A stretch of 64,000 bases of DNA. Source: Pseudomonadota bacterium. GTDB lineage: Bacteria > Pseudomonadota > Gammaproteobacteria > CALCKW01. The stretch is from contig JBCCUP010000018.1 of the NCBI GenBank assembly GCA_039196715.1, positions 1-64,000 of the forward strand. The letters run 5' to 3'. Position 1 is the stretch's first letter, and each line of letters starts with the position of its first letter. The translations under genes and the position numbers were made by a program. Positions 8,928 to 19,283 of the stretch are shown in pieces. The notes under the pieces were generated by a model. The model was not told where the DNA came from and did not search any database. It worked only from the letters and a program-made list of their open reading frames with translations.

Positions 8928-9038
8928 CGTGCGATTTGCCACGTAGGCTCGCTGCGATTCCGCCCCAGTTGATCTGGATATTGCGCTGAAACAGCCGGTA
9001 ACAAATCGATTCCCCTGGCACGACATGACGAGAAGAGA

Positions 9039-11822
9039 ATGACCGATTCGGTAGAGTCGCGGGGCCGATATGCGTTGCTGGTGTTACTGGCTCCATTGCT
9101 GAGCGTATCCGGAGGCGCTGTCGCTGAGACAGTGTTTAGCCAAAGCAGTGACGGCGTTGTCTCGATCGAAGCCGAATCCGGCGAGCGTACGGGGGACCTC
9201 TGGCAACAAATGGCGCGTGAAGACGCCTCTGGTGGCATGGTCATGCAGGTTTCTGAAACGCAGTGGGATCCGGAGCTAGGTTCGGTGTTGAGCTTCCGCT
9301 TTCAGATCACGCAACCGGGGCGTTATCACGTCAACCTCAGGGGACGTTCTGATGTGACGGGCGAGGTTTCTGCCTGGCTTAACCTGGGCGACCGTCCACT
9401 ACCCTCGGCGGGCGGTGGGCGATACTTCTTTCGGGAGAACTGGGAATGGGACCATGGCAACTTGACCAACGGTATGCGCGTGTTCCTTGCGGCTGGTGTT
9501 CACACTTTGCGTGTTGTGTCGCGCAATGCGCAGTTTGTATTTGACAAGGTAGTCGTTGCACCTGAGCGCGATGTGTACGCTGCGAGCACGTTCGGACCTG
9601 CTGAAAGCAGCAGCACAGGCCTGGTCACCGTCGAGCCTCCGTCTGTTGATCCCCCTGCGGTCGATCCCCCTTCGGATGAGCCTCCGGTAGTTGACGTTCC
9701 TGTGCCGGAGTTGCCTCTGGCCGATCCAGTCGATGGTGACGCATTACTTGTGGTCGAAGCCGAGCACGCGACGGTGACCGGAGCAGTTTGGCGTCAGGCA
9801 AGCAGCGCGACAGCGTCAGGCGGCATTGTCATGGTGCCCTCCGAGACATATTGGGGCGGTGCAAGTGGATCGTCTTTATCGTTCCAATTCAACGTTACGA
9901 CCCCCGGTCGCTACAGTGTCTTGCTACGCGGTCGCACCGGCAATGGCGGTGAGAAGTCAGTTTGGGTGTACGTTAACGGACGCCCAATGCCGTCTGCTGG
10001 AGGGGGTCGGTACTTCTACAACGGGGACTGGGAGTGGGACCACGGTAATCTCCCCGACGCCCTGCGCGCGTTCTTAGAATCCGGAGAAAACACCATCACT
10101 TTGGTGTCGCGCGAGTCGGGACTGGAGTTGGACAAGCTCGTGGTGATGTCATCGACCACCCGATTGGCTGGGTCGAGCCTTGGCCCAGGCGAAAGTGATC
10201 CTGGTGATCCTCCTCCGCCTGTTCTTACGCCGGTTCCAACCGCATCAACGGTCCCAGTCGAGCCACCGTCCAACGACGCACCATCGGATCCAAACGAAGC
10301 CGATTCAGGGCAGTCTGGCACTCGTCTCGGGTTTGTCGATCACACCACGACTGTTGTAGTGCCCTCCTGTAACTCGGCCGGGGCCGTGCGAATCAGCCCG
10401 GCGCTGGGCAACATTCATCTGCTCGGAAATCCCAACTACCGAGTATTTTGCCTGGCCTCAGGCGACTACCGATCGGCAGGCACGATCAACTTACGTGGGG
10501 TGTCTGGCACAGCGTCGGAGCCGCGGGTGATTCGGTTGGACAGTGATGCGTTTGGTGAGCACGGCGACATTTACCGTGAGTGGCCCGCGCGCAACCAAGC
10601 GCTTCTGCCCTCTCTGGTGTTCACTGACGCCAACCACTGGCTGGTCGACCGCATGACGTTTACGGGGCTGCAAACCCACGCAATCAGACTCTGGAATTCG
10701 GATGGTGTTGTGGTGAACCGCTCTGTGGTGCGCGAAACCGACAAGGGCATTGAATTCAAGCACGGCAGCGACAACAACACCGTTCAGAATTCCTTTTTTG
10801 CCGATCTACAAGTCGATGACTCGGCTGTTTGTGTCGGCTTGCACAGTGCTGATACGCCCAACGGGGTTCGTGCCAAAGCCGTCAATAATCGGATCGTGAA
10901 CAACGAAATCCGCAACTGCGTCGACGGCATTCAATTGGTTGCGCCGATGAGCAACGCCCAAGGACAACCGATACGGACAGACGGCTCGCGCGACAGCGCG
11001 GCGCCCTTACCTGGCGACTTCAGTGGCACGTTGATCGCTGGAAACGACATCTACACCACGCCTGATTTCTACACCAACTGCTCTGGGCGTCTGACACAGA
11101 GCGGCCCGTGCGGGATGACGGAGAATGCGATCGACATCAAAACAGCGTCGACCAGTGCCACAAACCCGGTCCGTGTTGTTGATAATCGGTTTTGGGGCTT
11201 CCGGACGAATTCGGGGAGAGATGCGTTGACGACAGGTTCAAATGACCCGGGCTCCGCTATCGTGGTGCACTTTGGTGCGGTCAAGCACGTCGAGATCGCG
11301 CGCAATATGATCTGGGATTCCACCCAGGGCATCAGCGTAGCGCGTGGAGTCAGTAACATCGACATCCGTGACAACATCATCTCGGACATGGCCCAACAAC
11401 ATGGCTATGGCGTCAGCCATAGCGGTATAGGCATCGTTCTGTACGTTGGCGACGGTGAATTGTCGCGCTTCGGTGCTATTCGCGGTGTCAACATGATTCG
11501 GAACCACATCGTTGATGTGCCAACGTCGCTTGCTGGACACGCTGGTCGCTGGGGTTCCTTCCGAAACGTGCAAGCGTCAACTGCGTTCTACAACGTCTCC
11601 GTAGAGGCACCGGCTGCTTCAGGTGCGGCTTGGGTAGGCAGCGGCAACGCAATGGGTCTCTCGCGCTCGGCAGCCCGCTTCGCCGAGTTGTGCACCACGG
11701 TTCGCACCGCGAGCATCGACGGTGGACAACGCGTGTGCCTGAACGACGTGTTGCGCACCGGTGCGAGCCCGCTGCCGAGCAACGGCGGCGCGGACTACTA
11801 CTGGCACAGCGACCGCTGGTAG
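9039..11822 (+). CDS. Secreted protein: two CBM6-like modules plus right-handed beta-helix
   Basis: 927 residues with an N-terminal signal peptide ending near AVA|ET (about residue 30). Two homologous modules follow (about 35-190 and 235-385), each opening with an EAE motif and containing SAGGGRYF at residues 123 and 319 and then WEWDHGNL; this looks like an internal duplication of a CBM6/CBM35-type jelly-roll. Pro/Val/Asp-rich linkers separate the parts (about 195-230 and 385-425). The C-terminal half (about 430-927) has Asn/Asp/Gly-rich repeats such as NNRIVNNEIRNC and IDIRDNIISDM typical of parallel beta-helix polysaccharide lyases or hydrolases. No catalytic residues can be assigned. A periplasmic, secreted or surface polysaccharide-active role is inferred. 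Codon use is less GC-biased than in the neighbours, suggesting transfer. Confidence 0.8.
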   Translation: MTDSVESRGRYALLVLLAPLLSVSGGAVAETVFSQSSDGVVSIEAESGERTGDLWQQMAREDASGGMVMQVSETQWDPELGSVLSFRFQITQPGRYHVNLRGRSDVTGEVSAWLNLGDRPLPSAGGGRYFFRENWEWDHGNLTNGMRVFLAAGVHTLRVVSRNAQFVFDKVVVAPERDVYAASTFGPAESSSTGLVTVEPPSVDPPAVDPPSDEPPVVDVPVPELPLADPVDGDALLVVEAEHATVTGAVWRQASSATASGGIVMVPSETYWGGASGSSLSFQFNVTTPGRYSVLLRGRTGNGGEKSVWVYVNGRPMPSAGGGRYFYNGDWEWDHGNLPDALRAFLESGENTITLVSRESGLELDKLVVMSSTTRLAGSSLGPGESDPGDPPPPVLTPVPTASTVPVEPPSNDAPSDPNEADSGQSGTRLGFVDHTTTVVVPSCNSAGAVRISPALGNIHLLGNPNYRVFCLASGDYRSAGTINLRGVSGTASEPRVIRLDSDAFGEHGDIYREWPARNQALLPSLVFTDANHWLVDRMTFTGLQTHAIRLWNSDGVVVNRSVVRETDKGIEFKHGSDNNTVQNSFFADLQVDDSAVCVGLHSADTPNGVRAKAVNNRIVNNEIRNCVDGIQLVAPMSNAQGQPIRTDGSRDSAAPLPGDFSGTLIAGNDIYTTPDFYTNCSGRLTQSGPCGMTENAIDIKTASTSATNPVRVVDNRFWGFRTNSGRDALTTGSNDPGSAIVVHFGAVKHVEIARNMIWDSTQGISVARGVSNIDIRDNIISDMAQQHGYGVSHSGIGIVLYVGDGELSRFGAIRGVNMIRNHIVDVPTSLAGHAGRWGSFRNVQASTAFYNVSVEAPAASGAAWVGSGNAMGLSRSAARFAELCTTVRTASIDGGQRVCLNDVLRTGASPLPSNGGADYYWHSDRW

Positions 11823-11902
11823 GCCCGGTGCCCGAGTGGGTCTGCCACCGAGCGCTGCTCGACCGCCTGGCTTAGTGCGGTTGAGGTCGGGAAATCGGTG
11901 AA

Positions 11903-12751
11903 TCAGGCTGCGCTGTGCAAGATGAACTTGCGCAGCGCAGCGGCGACCGGCTCGGGGTCGTCCATGTGCACGTGGTGATCGCCGTCGAGCCGGTGCATCA
12001 CCCCGCGCTGCAGCCAGCCCAGTCGGGCCTCAGCGTGAGCGCGCACATGTGGCACGCCGGCCTCGGCCAGCATCAACAGGGCGGGGCAGCGCACGGCCTC
12101 GAAACACGCTTGCACCTGTGGCTCGCTCAGGTAACTCGGAGACGGCAGGCGGATCTTGGGATCGAAACGCCAGGTGAAGCCACCCTCGGTCTCCTTGAGT
12201 GAGCGGCGTACAATCAACTCGGCACTCGATCGCGCCATCTTCGTGGCCGTGAGGCGGGCGCTGACCGCGTCTTCGACCCGCGCGTAGATCCGCGTCAAAC
12301 GCTGGCGGCTCTCGATCGTGTGCTCAACACTGCGCTGAAGGCGCGCAGGCAGGGCGTCGGCCGCTTCGGTCGGCGGGCCGATGCCGTCGAGCATGATCAA
12401 CCGCGTGACGCGCTCCGGTGCAACCGCGGCGACAAAGGGCGCGATACACGCGCCGAGCGAGTGCGCTACCAGGTTGAACCGTGGCCACCCGAGTGCATCG
12501 GCGGCGGCGAGGACGTAGGCGACGTTGTCGAGCAGGTGGTAGTGGCACCCGTCTGGCAAGTGGCTCGAGTGGCCGTGGCCCGGCAGGTCGAGCGCCACGG
12601 TATCGAATTCCGCGAGGTGCGCGGCCAGCGGGGTGAAACTCTCGGCGTTATCCATCCAGCCGTGCAGGGCCAGCACCGGCTCCCCGCTCGAGTCGCCGTG
12701 GCGCAGTGCACCCAGCGTGAGGCTGAATGCCCGAAGAGTGATCGCTTGCAC
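11903..12751 (-). CDS. Alpha/beta-fold hydrolase (SERHL/MhpC-like)
   Basis: 282-residue soluble alpha/beta hydrolase. It has the oxyanion-side LALHGWMDN segment (28-35), the nucleophile elbow AHSLG with Ser98, and a C-terminal histidine in GDHHVHMDDP. An acidic triad residue is less certain. The substrate is not deducible; similarity is to serine-hydrolase-like and ester-hydrolysing members. The GTG at 12751 is chosen because it begins the conserved first strand; an in-frame GTG at 12814 is possible, and neither has a clear ribosome site. It is divergent from fadH, so both promoters lie within about 100 bp. Confidence 0.82.
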   Translation of the reverse strand: MQAITLRAFSLTLGALRHGDSSGEPVLALHGWMDNAESFTPLAAHLAEFDTVALDLPGHGHSSHLPDGCHYHLLDNVAYVLAAADALGWPRFNLVAHSLGACIAPFVAAVAPERVTRLIMLDGIGPPTEAADALPARLQRSVEHTIESRQRLTRIYARVEDAVSARLTATKMARSSAELIVRRSLKETEGGFTWRFDPKIRLPSPSYLSEPQVQACFEAVRCPALLMLAEAGVPHVRAHAEARLGWLQRGVMHRLDGDHHVHMDDPEPVAAALRKFILHSAA

Positions 12752-12792
12752 GTCTGTGGTGTGTCGGGGTGGTGGGCGTGCGTCGACTATAG

Positions 12793-14889
<2,097 letters not shown>

Positions 14890-14894
14890 GGCGT

Positions 14895-14923
14895 GCCGTC
14901 AGGCAGATCGGGCGTCTGACGGC
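14895..14923. repeat. Inverted repeat between convergent fadH and patatin genes
   Basis: Perfect 8-bp repeat GCCGTCAG (14895-14902) / CTGACGGC (14916-14923) spans the 9-bp gap and the last codons of the minus-strand gene. There is no T tract, so it is at most a weak or Rho-assisted bidirectional terminator. Confidence 0.35.
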
Positions 14924-16104
14924 GCGTCCCCAAGCGCCAGCAACGCACAGATCGCGTCGCGTTTTGCCATCGCGTCGGCGTACCCCAGCTCGATCAGCTC
15001 GCGGCAGAACGGCGCCTCGAACAGCAGGTAGCTGCTGATCTGCCTGCCTTCGGCCTTGTGTGCCCCGAGCACGCGCAGCACCACGTTCATCGACTTGGGG
15101 AAGGACCCCATGTGCCGACCGACGATTTCGCGCACGTCTTCACTCGGTGAAATCACCAGGCACTCGATCGGCTGGATGGTACGGTCCTCGATTTCGAGCG
15201 TGTGGCCGGGAAACTGCGCCAACAGCGCGTTGTAGTGCTCGAGTCGGGCGATGTCGGCCTCGATGTTCTCAAGGAACAGGGATTCGAACAGGTACGCGCC
15301 GATCTTGCCGAGTGACGGGTAGGGCTGTTGGGTGTCGGTTGGGCGATCAACCTCGTTCTTCGGGTTCGACCCGTTGATCACCAGCAGCCGATTGGCGCCG
15401 AGCTTGATTGCCGGGCTCAGCGGCGAGCCCTGCCGCATGGCACCGTCGCCGTGGTAGTCGTTGCCGAGGCGGGCCGCGGGGAACACCAACGGAATGGCAC
15501 TCGACGCCATCAGGTGTTCGACCGACAGCTCGACCCGGCGTCCCTCGCGCTTGGAGAAGGTCCAGTCCGGGATATCGGGCGCACCCATGAAATGCGTGAC
15601 CGAGTGACCGGTGGTGTATGACGTGGTGTTGATCGCCAGCGCCCGCAAGTGGCCGGCGTTGAGGTTGCGGGCAATGCGTTGCACGTTGATACGGCGGTTC
15701 AACAAGTCGCGCAGCGGGCTGTTGTCAAGGATGGCGTGGGGCTGCTCGTCGACGCTCCGCGCGCGCGCCAGCTGCCACACCATGCTGGCGGCACTGCGCA
15801 AGGTGGCGACGTTGTCACTGCGGTAGATCTGCTGAATGTGCAACCGGCTCCAGACCCGTTCCAGCTCCTCGACGGCCGCGGCGAAGTGGCTCGCCCGCGC
15901 GCCGAGCACCCCGGCGTTGATGGCGCCGGCGGAGGTGCCGCTGATCACCTGAAACGGGCTGTGACGTTGCGCCGTGTTCATCTCGGCGATCGCCCGAAGC
16001 ACCCCGACCTGGTAGGCGTTGCGCGCACCACCGCCGGTCAGCAGCAGGCCGTTGACCGGTGCGGGTGGAGGCGGCTTGGCGGACCGCAGTGGATTGAAAC
16101 GCAT
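14899..16104 (-). CDS. Patatin-like phospholipase
   Basis: 401-residue patatin-family lipid acyl hydrolase with a Ser-Asp dyad. Visible motifs are the oxyanion loop GGGARN (24-29), GTSAG with nucleophile Ser58, and the DGA motif with Asp220 (HGDGAMRQGSPLSP). The proline-rich N-terminus (KPPPPAP) carries no signal peptide, so it is probably cytosolic or peripherally membrane bound, unlike secreted ExoU types. The substrate is probably phospholipid or lysophospholipid by family. It converges on fadH and is divergent from the sulfotransferase-like gene. Confidence 0.88.
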   Translation of the reverse strand: MRFNPLRSAKPPPPAPVNGLLLTGGGARNAYQVGVLRAIAEMNTAQRHSPFQVISGTSAGAINAGVLGARASHFAAAVEELERVWSRLHIQQIYRSDNVATLRSAASMVWQLARARSVDEQPHAILDNSPLRDLLNRRINVQRIARNLNAGHLRALAINTTSYTTGHSVTHFMGAPDIPDWTFSKREGRRVELSVEHLMASSAIPLVFPAARLGNDYHGDGAMRQGSPLSPAIKLGANRLLVINGSNPKNEVDRPTDTQQPYPSLGKIGAYLFESLFLENIEADIARLEHYNALLAQFPGHTLEIEDRTIQPIECLVISPSEDVREIVGRHMGSFPKSMNVVLRVLGAHKAEGRQISSYLLFEAPFCRELIELGYADAMAKRDAICALLALGDAPSDARSA

Positions 16105-16272
16105 GGCGTGTCCCGTTTCCTGTCTCGGCTGCGTACTGACTGTGGCACAGTCTCGCTGTGGCGAAGATCCGTGCCTTCACTGAGGGGTATCGGCCAAGCG
16201 GTGCGGCGTATCAAGTGCGTGGCCCAGATCAGTGGCGGACGGATGCATGATTCACATAACACATTGAAAAAT

Positions 16273-17004
16273 ATGGCTGCCATCAACATTGCCATGTGGT
16301 CCGGTCCGCGCAATCTCTCGACGGCGATGATGCGTGCCTTCGAGAACCGTCCCGACACCACGGTCTGGGACGAGCCGTTTTACGCCGCCTACCTGTGGCA
16401 CACCGGTCTGGATCACCCGATGCGGGACGCGGTCATGGCCGCGGGTGAAACCGACTGGCGGCGGGTGGCTGCCCGGTGTGCCTCAGCGCCTGCTGACGGC
16501 GGCGTCTGCTACCAGAAACACATGACCCACCACATGCTGCGCGACTTTGGCACCGACTGGATGGTGGCGCTTGAACACGGTTTCCTGCTCCGGCACCCGG
16601 CGCGCGTGCTGCGGTCCTACGTCGCCAAGCGGGAACAGGTCGCGCTGGCCGACATCGGCGTCGTGCAACAGTGGGAGCTGTTCTGTGCGGTGCGTGACCG
16701 CCTCGGCACAGCGCCGCTGGTGGTCGATTCGGATGACTTCCTGATCGAACCGCGCGCCTACCTTGAGCGGATGTGCACGCGCTGGGGCCTCGCGTTCAGC
16801 GAGCGCATGCTCAGTTGGCCTTCGGGGGCGCGCGCGTCGGATGGCGCCTGGGCGCCACACTGGTACGGGTCGGTCTGGCAAACCACGGGGTTCGGCGCGC
16901 CTCGGCCGCCGGTCGACGAGCGCCTGCCCGACGCGCTGCAGCGGGTGTGCGATGAGGCGATGCCCTATTACGACAAGTTGGCGCGCGAAAAGCTGACGGT
17001 TTGA
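16273..17004 (+). CDS. Sulfotransferase-like P-loop protein
   Basis: About 243 residues. The N-terminus INIAMWSGPRNLSTAMMRAF carries the 5'-phosphosulfate-loop-like signature of a bacterial sulfotransferase-like family. A VVDSDDFL segment and HPARVLRSY match the 3'-phosphate-binding region of sulfotransferases. The substrate is unknown and enzymatic activity is inferred only from family. The start is uncertain: ATG 16273 begins the conserved core, while ATG 16243 adds ten residues; neither has a strong Shine-Dalgarno. The 3' end overlaps the convergent dusC gene by 37 bp. Confidence 0.8.
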   Translation: MAAINIAMWSGPRNLSTAMMRAFENRPDTTVWDEPFYAAYLWHTGLDHPMRDAVMAAGETDWRRVAARCASAPADGGVCYQKHMTHHMLRDFGTDWMVALEHGFLLRHPARVLRSYVAKREQVALADIGVVQQWELFCAVRDRLGTAPLVVDSDDFLIEPRAYLERMCTRWGLAFSERMLSWPSGARASDGAWAPHWYGSVWQTTGFGAPRPPVDERLPDALQRVCDEAMPYYDKLAREKLTV

Positions 17005-17978
17005 TCGACGTCGGCCGTGCGTGCGCGGCTCTCTTGAATACACTGCAGGACCGGTGTGGCCGCCCGCTGTTGGCGGATGCGCGTGAAGAGGGCGTCGGCC
17101 TCGGGGTAGTGTGGCACAAGGTTCTTCAGCCACTGCTTCAGTCGACCGGTGAGGTAGTGGTCGGCCGCCTTGCTTTGTGGGTAGCTGGCGTAGTGCAGCA
17201 GGGCCTCGACGATGTCTGACCAGGGCAGGGGGGCGCTGTCACCGCGCAACACGCAGGCGAGGTTCGGTGTGGCCAGAACGCCGCGGCCGACCATCACGTC
17301 GCGGCACCCGCTGACGTCACGCACGCGGTGGTAGTCCTCCGGGTTGTTGATGTCGCCGTTGGCGATCACGCGCAGCGACACGGCGTCGGCCACCCGGCCG
17401 ATCGCCTCCCAGTCGACGGGCGGCCGGTAGCCTTGCGCCCGCGTGCGCCCGTGCACCACCAACCAGGCGGCGCCTGCAGTCTCAATGGCCTGAGCGTTGT
17501 CGATCGCAAGGGCGGCGTCCTCACAGCCGAGGCGCATCTTGGCCGTGACCGGCACATCGGGGCCGAGCCGCGCGCGCACGGCACTGACGATGTCGTGGAT
17601 CAGGTGCGGCGTCGCAAGCAGGGCCGCGCCGCCCTTGTGGCGGTTGACGGTCTTGGCCGGGCAGCCGAAATTGAGGTCGATACCGGGCGACCCCATGGCC
17701 ACGGCTCGCGCCGCGTTTTCGGCCATGTGCTCCGGGGACTGCCCGAGCAACTGCACGCGCATCGGCGTGCCTGCACCGGTCCTGCTGCCGCGGGTCAGTT
17801 CCGGGCACAGCCGCTCGTAGGTGCGCCGCGGCAGCAGCTGGTCGACCACGCGGATGAACTCCGACACGCAGAGGTCGTAGCCGCCGTAGCCGGTGACCAG
17901 GTCGCGCATACGCCAATCCATCACACCCTCCATGGGAGCGAGCAGGATCAGGTCGGTGTGGGTGGAGCGCGGCGTCAT
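16968..17978 (-). CDS. dusC: tRNA-dihydrouridine(16) synthase DusC
   Basis: 336-residue FMN enzyme that reduces a D-loop uridine of tRNA to dihydrouridine. Motifs: N-terminal LLAPMEGVMDW, the catalytic LNFGCPAKTVNRHKGG with Cys106, VTAKMRLG, VHGRTR and a VMVGRGVLATPNL phosphate-binding region. The APMEGVMD start and NRHKGGAAL favour the DusC subfamily over the DusB found elsewhere in this window. The ATG at 17978 begins just before the first strand; an upstream start would run into the divergent tag gene. The C-terminus overlaps the sulfotransferase-like gene antisense. Confidence 0.93.
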   Translation of the reverse strand: MTPRSTHTDLILLAPMEGVMDWRMRDLVTGYGGYDLCVSEFIRVVDQLLPRRTYERLCPELTRGSRTGAGTPMRVQLLGQSPEHMAENAARAVAMGSPGIDLNFGCPAKTVNRHKGGAALLATPHLIHDIVSAVRARLGPDVPVTAKMRLGCEDAALAIDNAQAIETAGAAWLVVHGRTRAQGYRPPVDWEAIGRVADAVSLRVIANGDINNPEDYHRVRDVSGCRDVMVGRGVLATPNLACVLRGDSAPLPWSDIVEALLHYASYPQSKAADHYLTGRLKQWLKNLVPHYPEADALFTRIRQQRAATPVLQCIQESRARTADVDQTVSFSRANLS

Positions 17979-18031
17979 GCGTGCGCATGGTACCTTTTCG
18001 GGCCGAGGCTCACGAGACACAGGTGACGGTG

Positions 18032-18589
18032 ATGCGGTGTGACTGGTGCGGAGACGACCCCCTCTACGTGGACTACCACGACACCGAGTGGGGGCGGCCT
18101 CTGTTCGACCGCGTGGCCTTGTTCGAATGCCTCAACCTCGAGGGGCAGCAGGCAGGCCTGTCGTGGATCACGGTGTTGCGCAAACGGGCACACTACCGCA
18201 CGGTGTTCGCCGGATTCGAACCCGAACGCGTCGCGCGCTTTGGTGACACCGACGTGGAACGGTTGCTGACCGATGCGGGCATCATCCGTCACCGGGGCAA
18301 GGTCGAGGCGATCATTGGCAACGCCCGTGCGCTCCTGGCGCTCGAGGCGGATGAAGGCGATTTCCCCACCTGGATCTGGCGGTTCGTCGACGGCGTACCG
18401 CACCGCAATGCTTTCGCGTCGATGGCCGAGGTCCCGGCCGTGACACCGGCGTCCGAGCGCATGAGCAAGGCCTTGAAGAAACGGGGCTTCCGCTTCGTCG
18501 GGCCGACGACCTGCTACGCCTTCATGCAGGCGGTCGGCATGGTCAACGACCACCTCGTCGGGTGCGACTGCCATGCGGCGTGCGGCTAG
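18032..18589 (+). CDS. tag: DNA-3-methyladenine glycosylase I
   Basis: 185-residue base-excision repair enzyme removing 3-methyladenine from alkylated DNA. The N-terminal zinc-site residues C3 and H16 (RCDWCGDDP, DYHDTEWG) and the C-terminal DHLVGCDCH supplying His and Cys match the Tag zinc snap. GLSWITVLRKR and FVGPTTCYAFMQAVG are typical core segments. The ATG at 18032 has AGGTGA at 18021-18026. It is divergent from dusC. The stop TAG is part of a CTAG that also gives the stop of the convergent downstream gene. Confidence 0.95.
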   Translation: MRCDWCGDDPLYVDYHDTEWGRPLFDRVALFECLNLEGQQAGLSWITVLRKRAHYRTVFAGFEPERVARFGDTDVERLLTDAGIIRHRGKVEAIIGNARALLALEADEGDFPTWIWRFVDGVPHRNAFASMAEVPAVTPASERMSKALKKRGFRFVGPTTCYAFMQAVGMVNDHLVGCDCHAACG

Positions 18590-19134
18590 CGCACCCAGTG
18601 TCGGACCGGCCCGGTGTCGAGGTGCACGAAGCCGCGCCGTGTGTACTGTCCGACCCCGCCAATGCCGGCCAGCTGTGCGCTGAACACGAGGTCCGCCAGT
18701 GGCACCTCGGGTGGCAGGATGTCGATGGCGCGGCCGACCGTGTGGAAACTGTGCTTGGCCACGCCCCGACCCGCAGCCCGCAACGCGTCGTTGGTTTTTT
18801 CAGTGCGGTAGCCGGATATGAACCGGTAGGGCGCTCGGGTGTTCAACGACACGCGCAGGGTGTACAGCAGGTCCAGCAACTGCACGTCCATGGCGGTGGT
18901 GGCGTTCTCCCGGTGGTCCCTGAGCGCATGGTCAATCTGGCGCAGGGCCTCCGGCAGGTAGCGTCCGTCGCGATAATATTCAACGTCGAGGTACTCGCGC
19001 GTGTGCATGCCGAACAACGCGAGCGTGCGCGGTGCGTCGGCAGCCGGAAGCCGCGAGCTCACCACCGCGCCTGCGGCCGCGGTCAGCAGGCCGCGGCGGG
19101 TGAGTGAAAACGCAGTGGAGGGGGCACGGTGCAT
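18586..19134 (-). CDS. YcbK-like (DUF882) M15-type peptidase with Tat signal
   Basis: 182 residues. The N-terminus SLTRRGLLTAAAGAVVSS has a twin-arginine followed by a hydrophobic stretch, so Tat export is likely, as for E. coli YcbK. The body has the M15-type zinc-site pattern HSFHTVGRAIDI (His-x6-Asp) and a later FVHLDTG, plus FISGYRTEKTN. Family members are linked to peptidoglycan processing; activity here is inferred. The ATG at 19134 gives the correct Tat leader; a longer in-frame start would bury it. It shares the CTAG stop with tag and is divergent from psuG. Confidence 0.88.
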   Translation of the reverse strand: MHRAPSTAFSLTRRGLLTAAAGAVVSSRLPAADAPRTLALFGMHTREYLDVEYYRDGRYLPEALRQIDHALRDHRENATTAMDVQLLDLLYTLRVSLNTRAPYRFISGYRTEKTNDALRAAGRGVAKHSFHTVGRAIDILPPEVPLADLVFSAQLAGIGGVGQYTRRGFVHLDTGPVRHWVR

Positions 19135-19283
19135 GGCGAGGGCGGGTGTCGTCGAAAGCGAGAAGCGCCGGAGGAGTCTACTGTGTTTGTGGACGACGCA
19201 CCCTGGGCAGCGTCGAGCGTTACCCTGTGCAGTGGGTCCAACGGCAAGCGTGTGACACAACCGAGGAGCAGGAGTTGTAATCC

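Larger units (their letters stand above)
8575..9038. other. 464-bp non-coding region before the secreted beta-helix gene
   Basis: I see no convincing gene, tRNA or terminator hairpin here. The region looks less GC-rich than its flanks. It holds two perfect inverted repeats and a -10-like hexamer (described separately), consistent with a promoter and a long leader for the gene at 9039. Confidence 0.6.

Noticed and set aside
9039-11822. Phage tail spike
   Set aside because: Beta-helix folds occur in tail spikes, but there is a signal peptide, two carbohydrate-binding-like modules and no phage gene nearby.
15649-16242. N-terminal extension of the sulfotransferase-like gene by nearly 200 residues
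   Set aside because: The extension lies antisense to the patatin gene and has shadow-like composition; the family core begins at the ATG near 16273.
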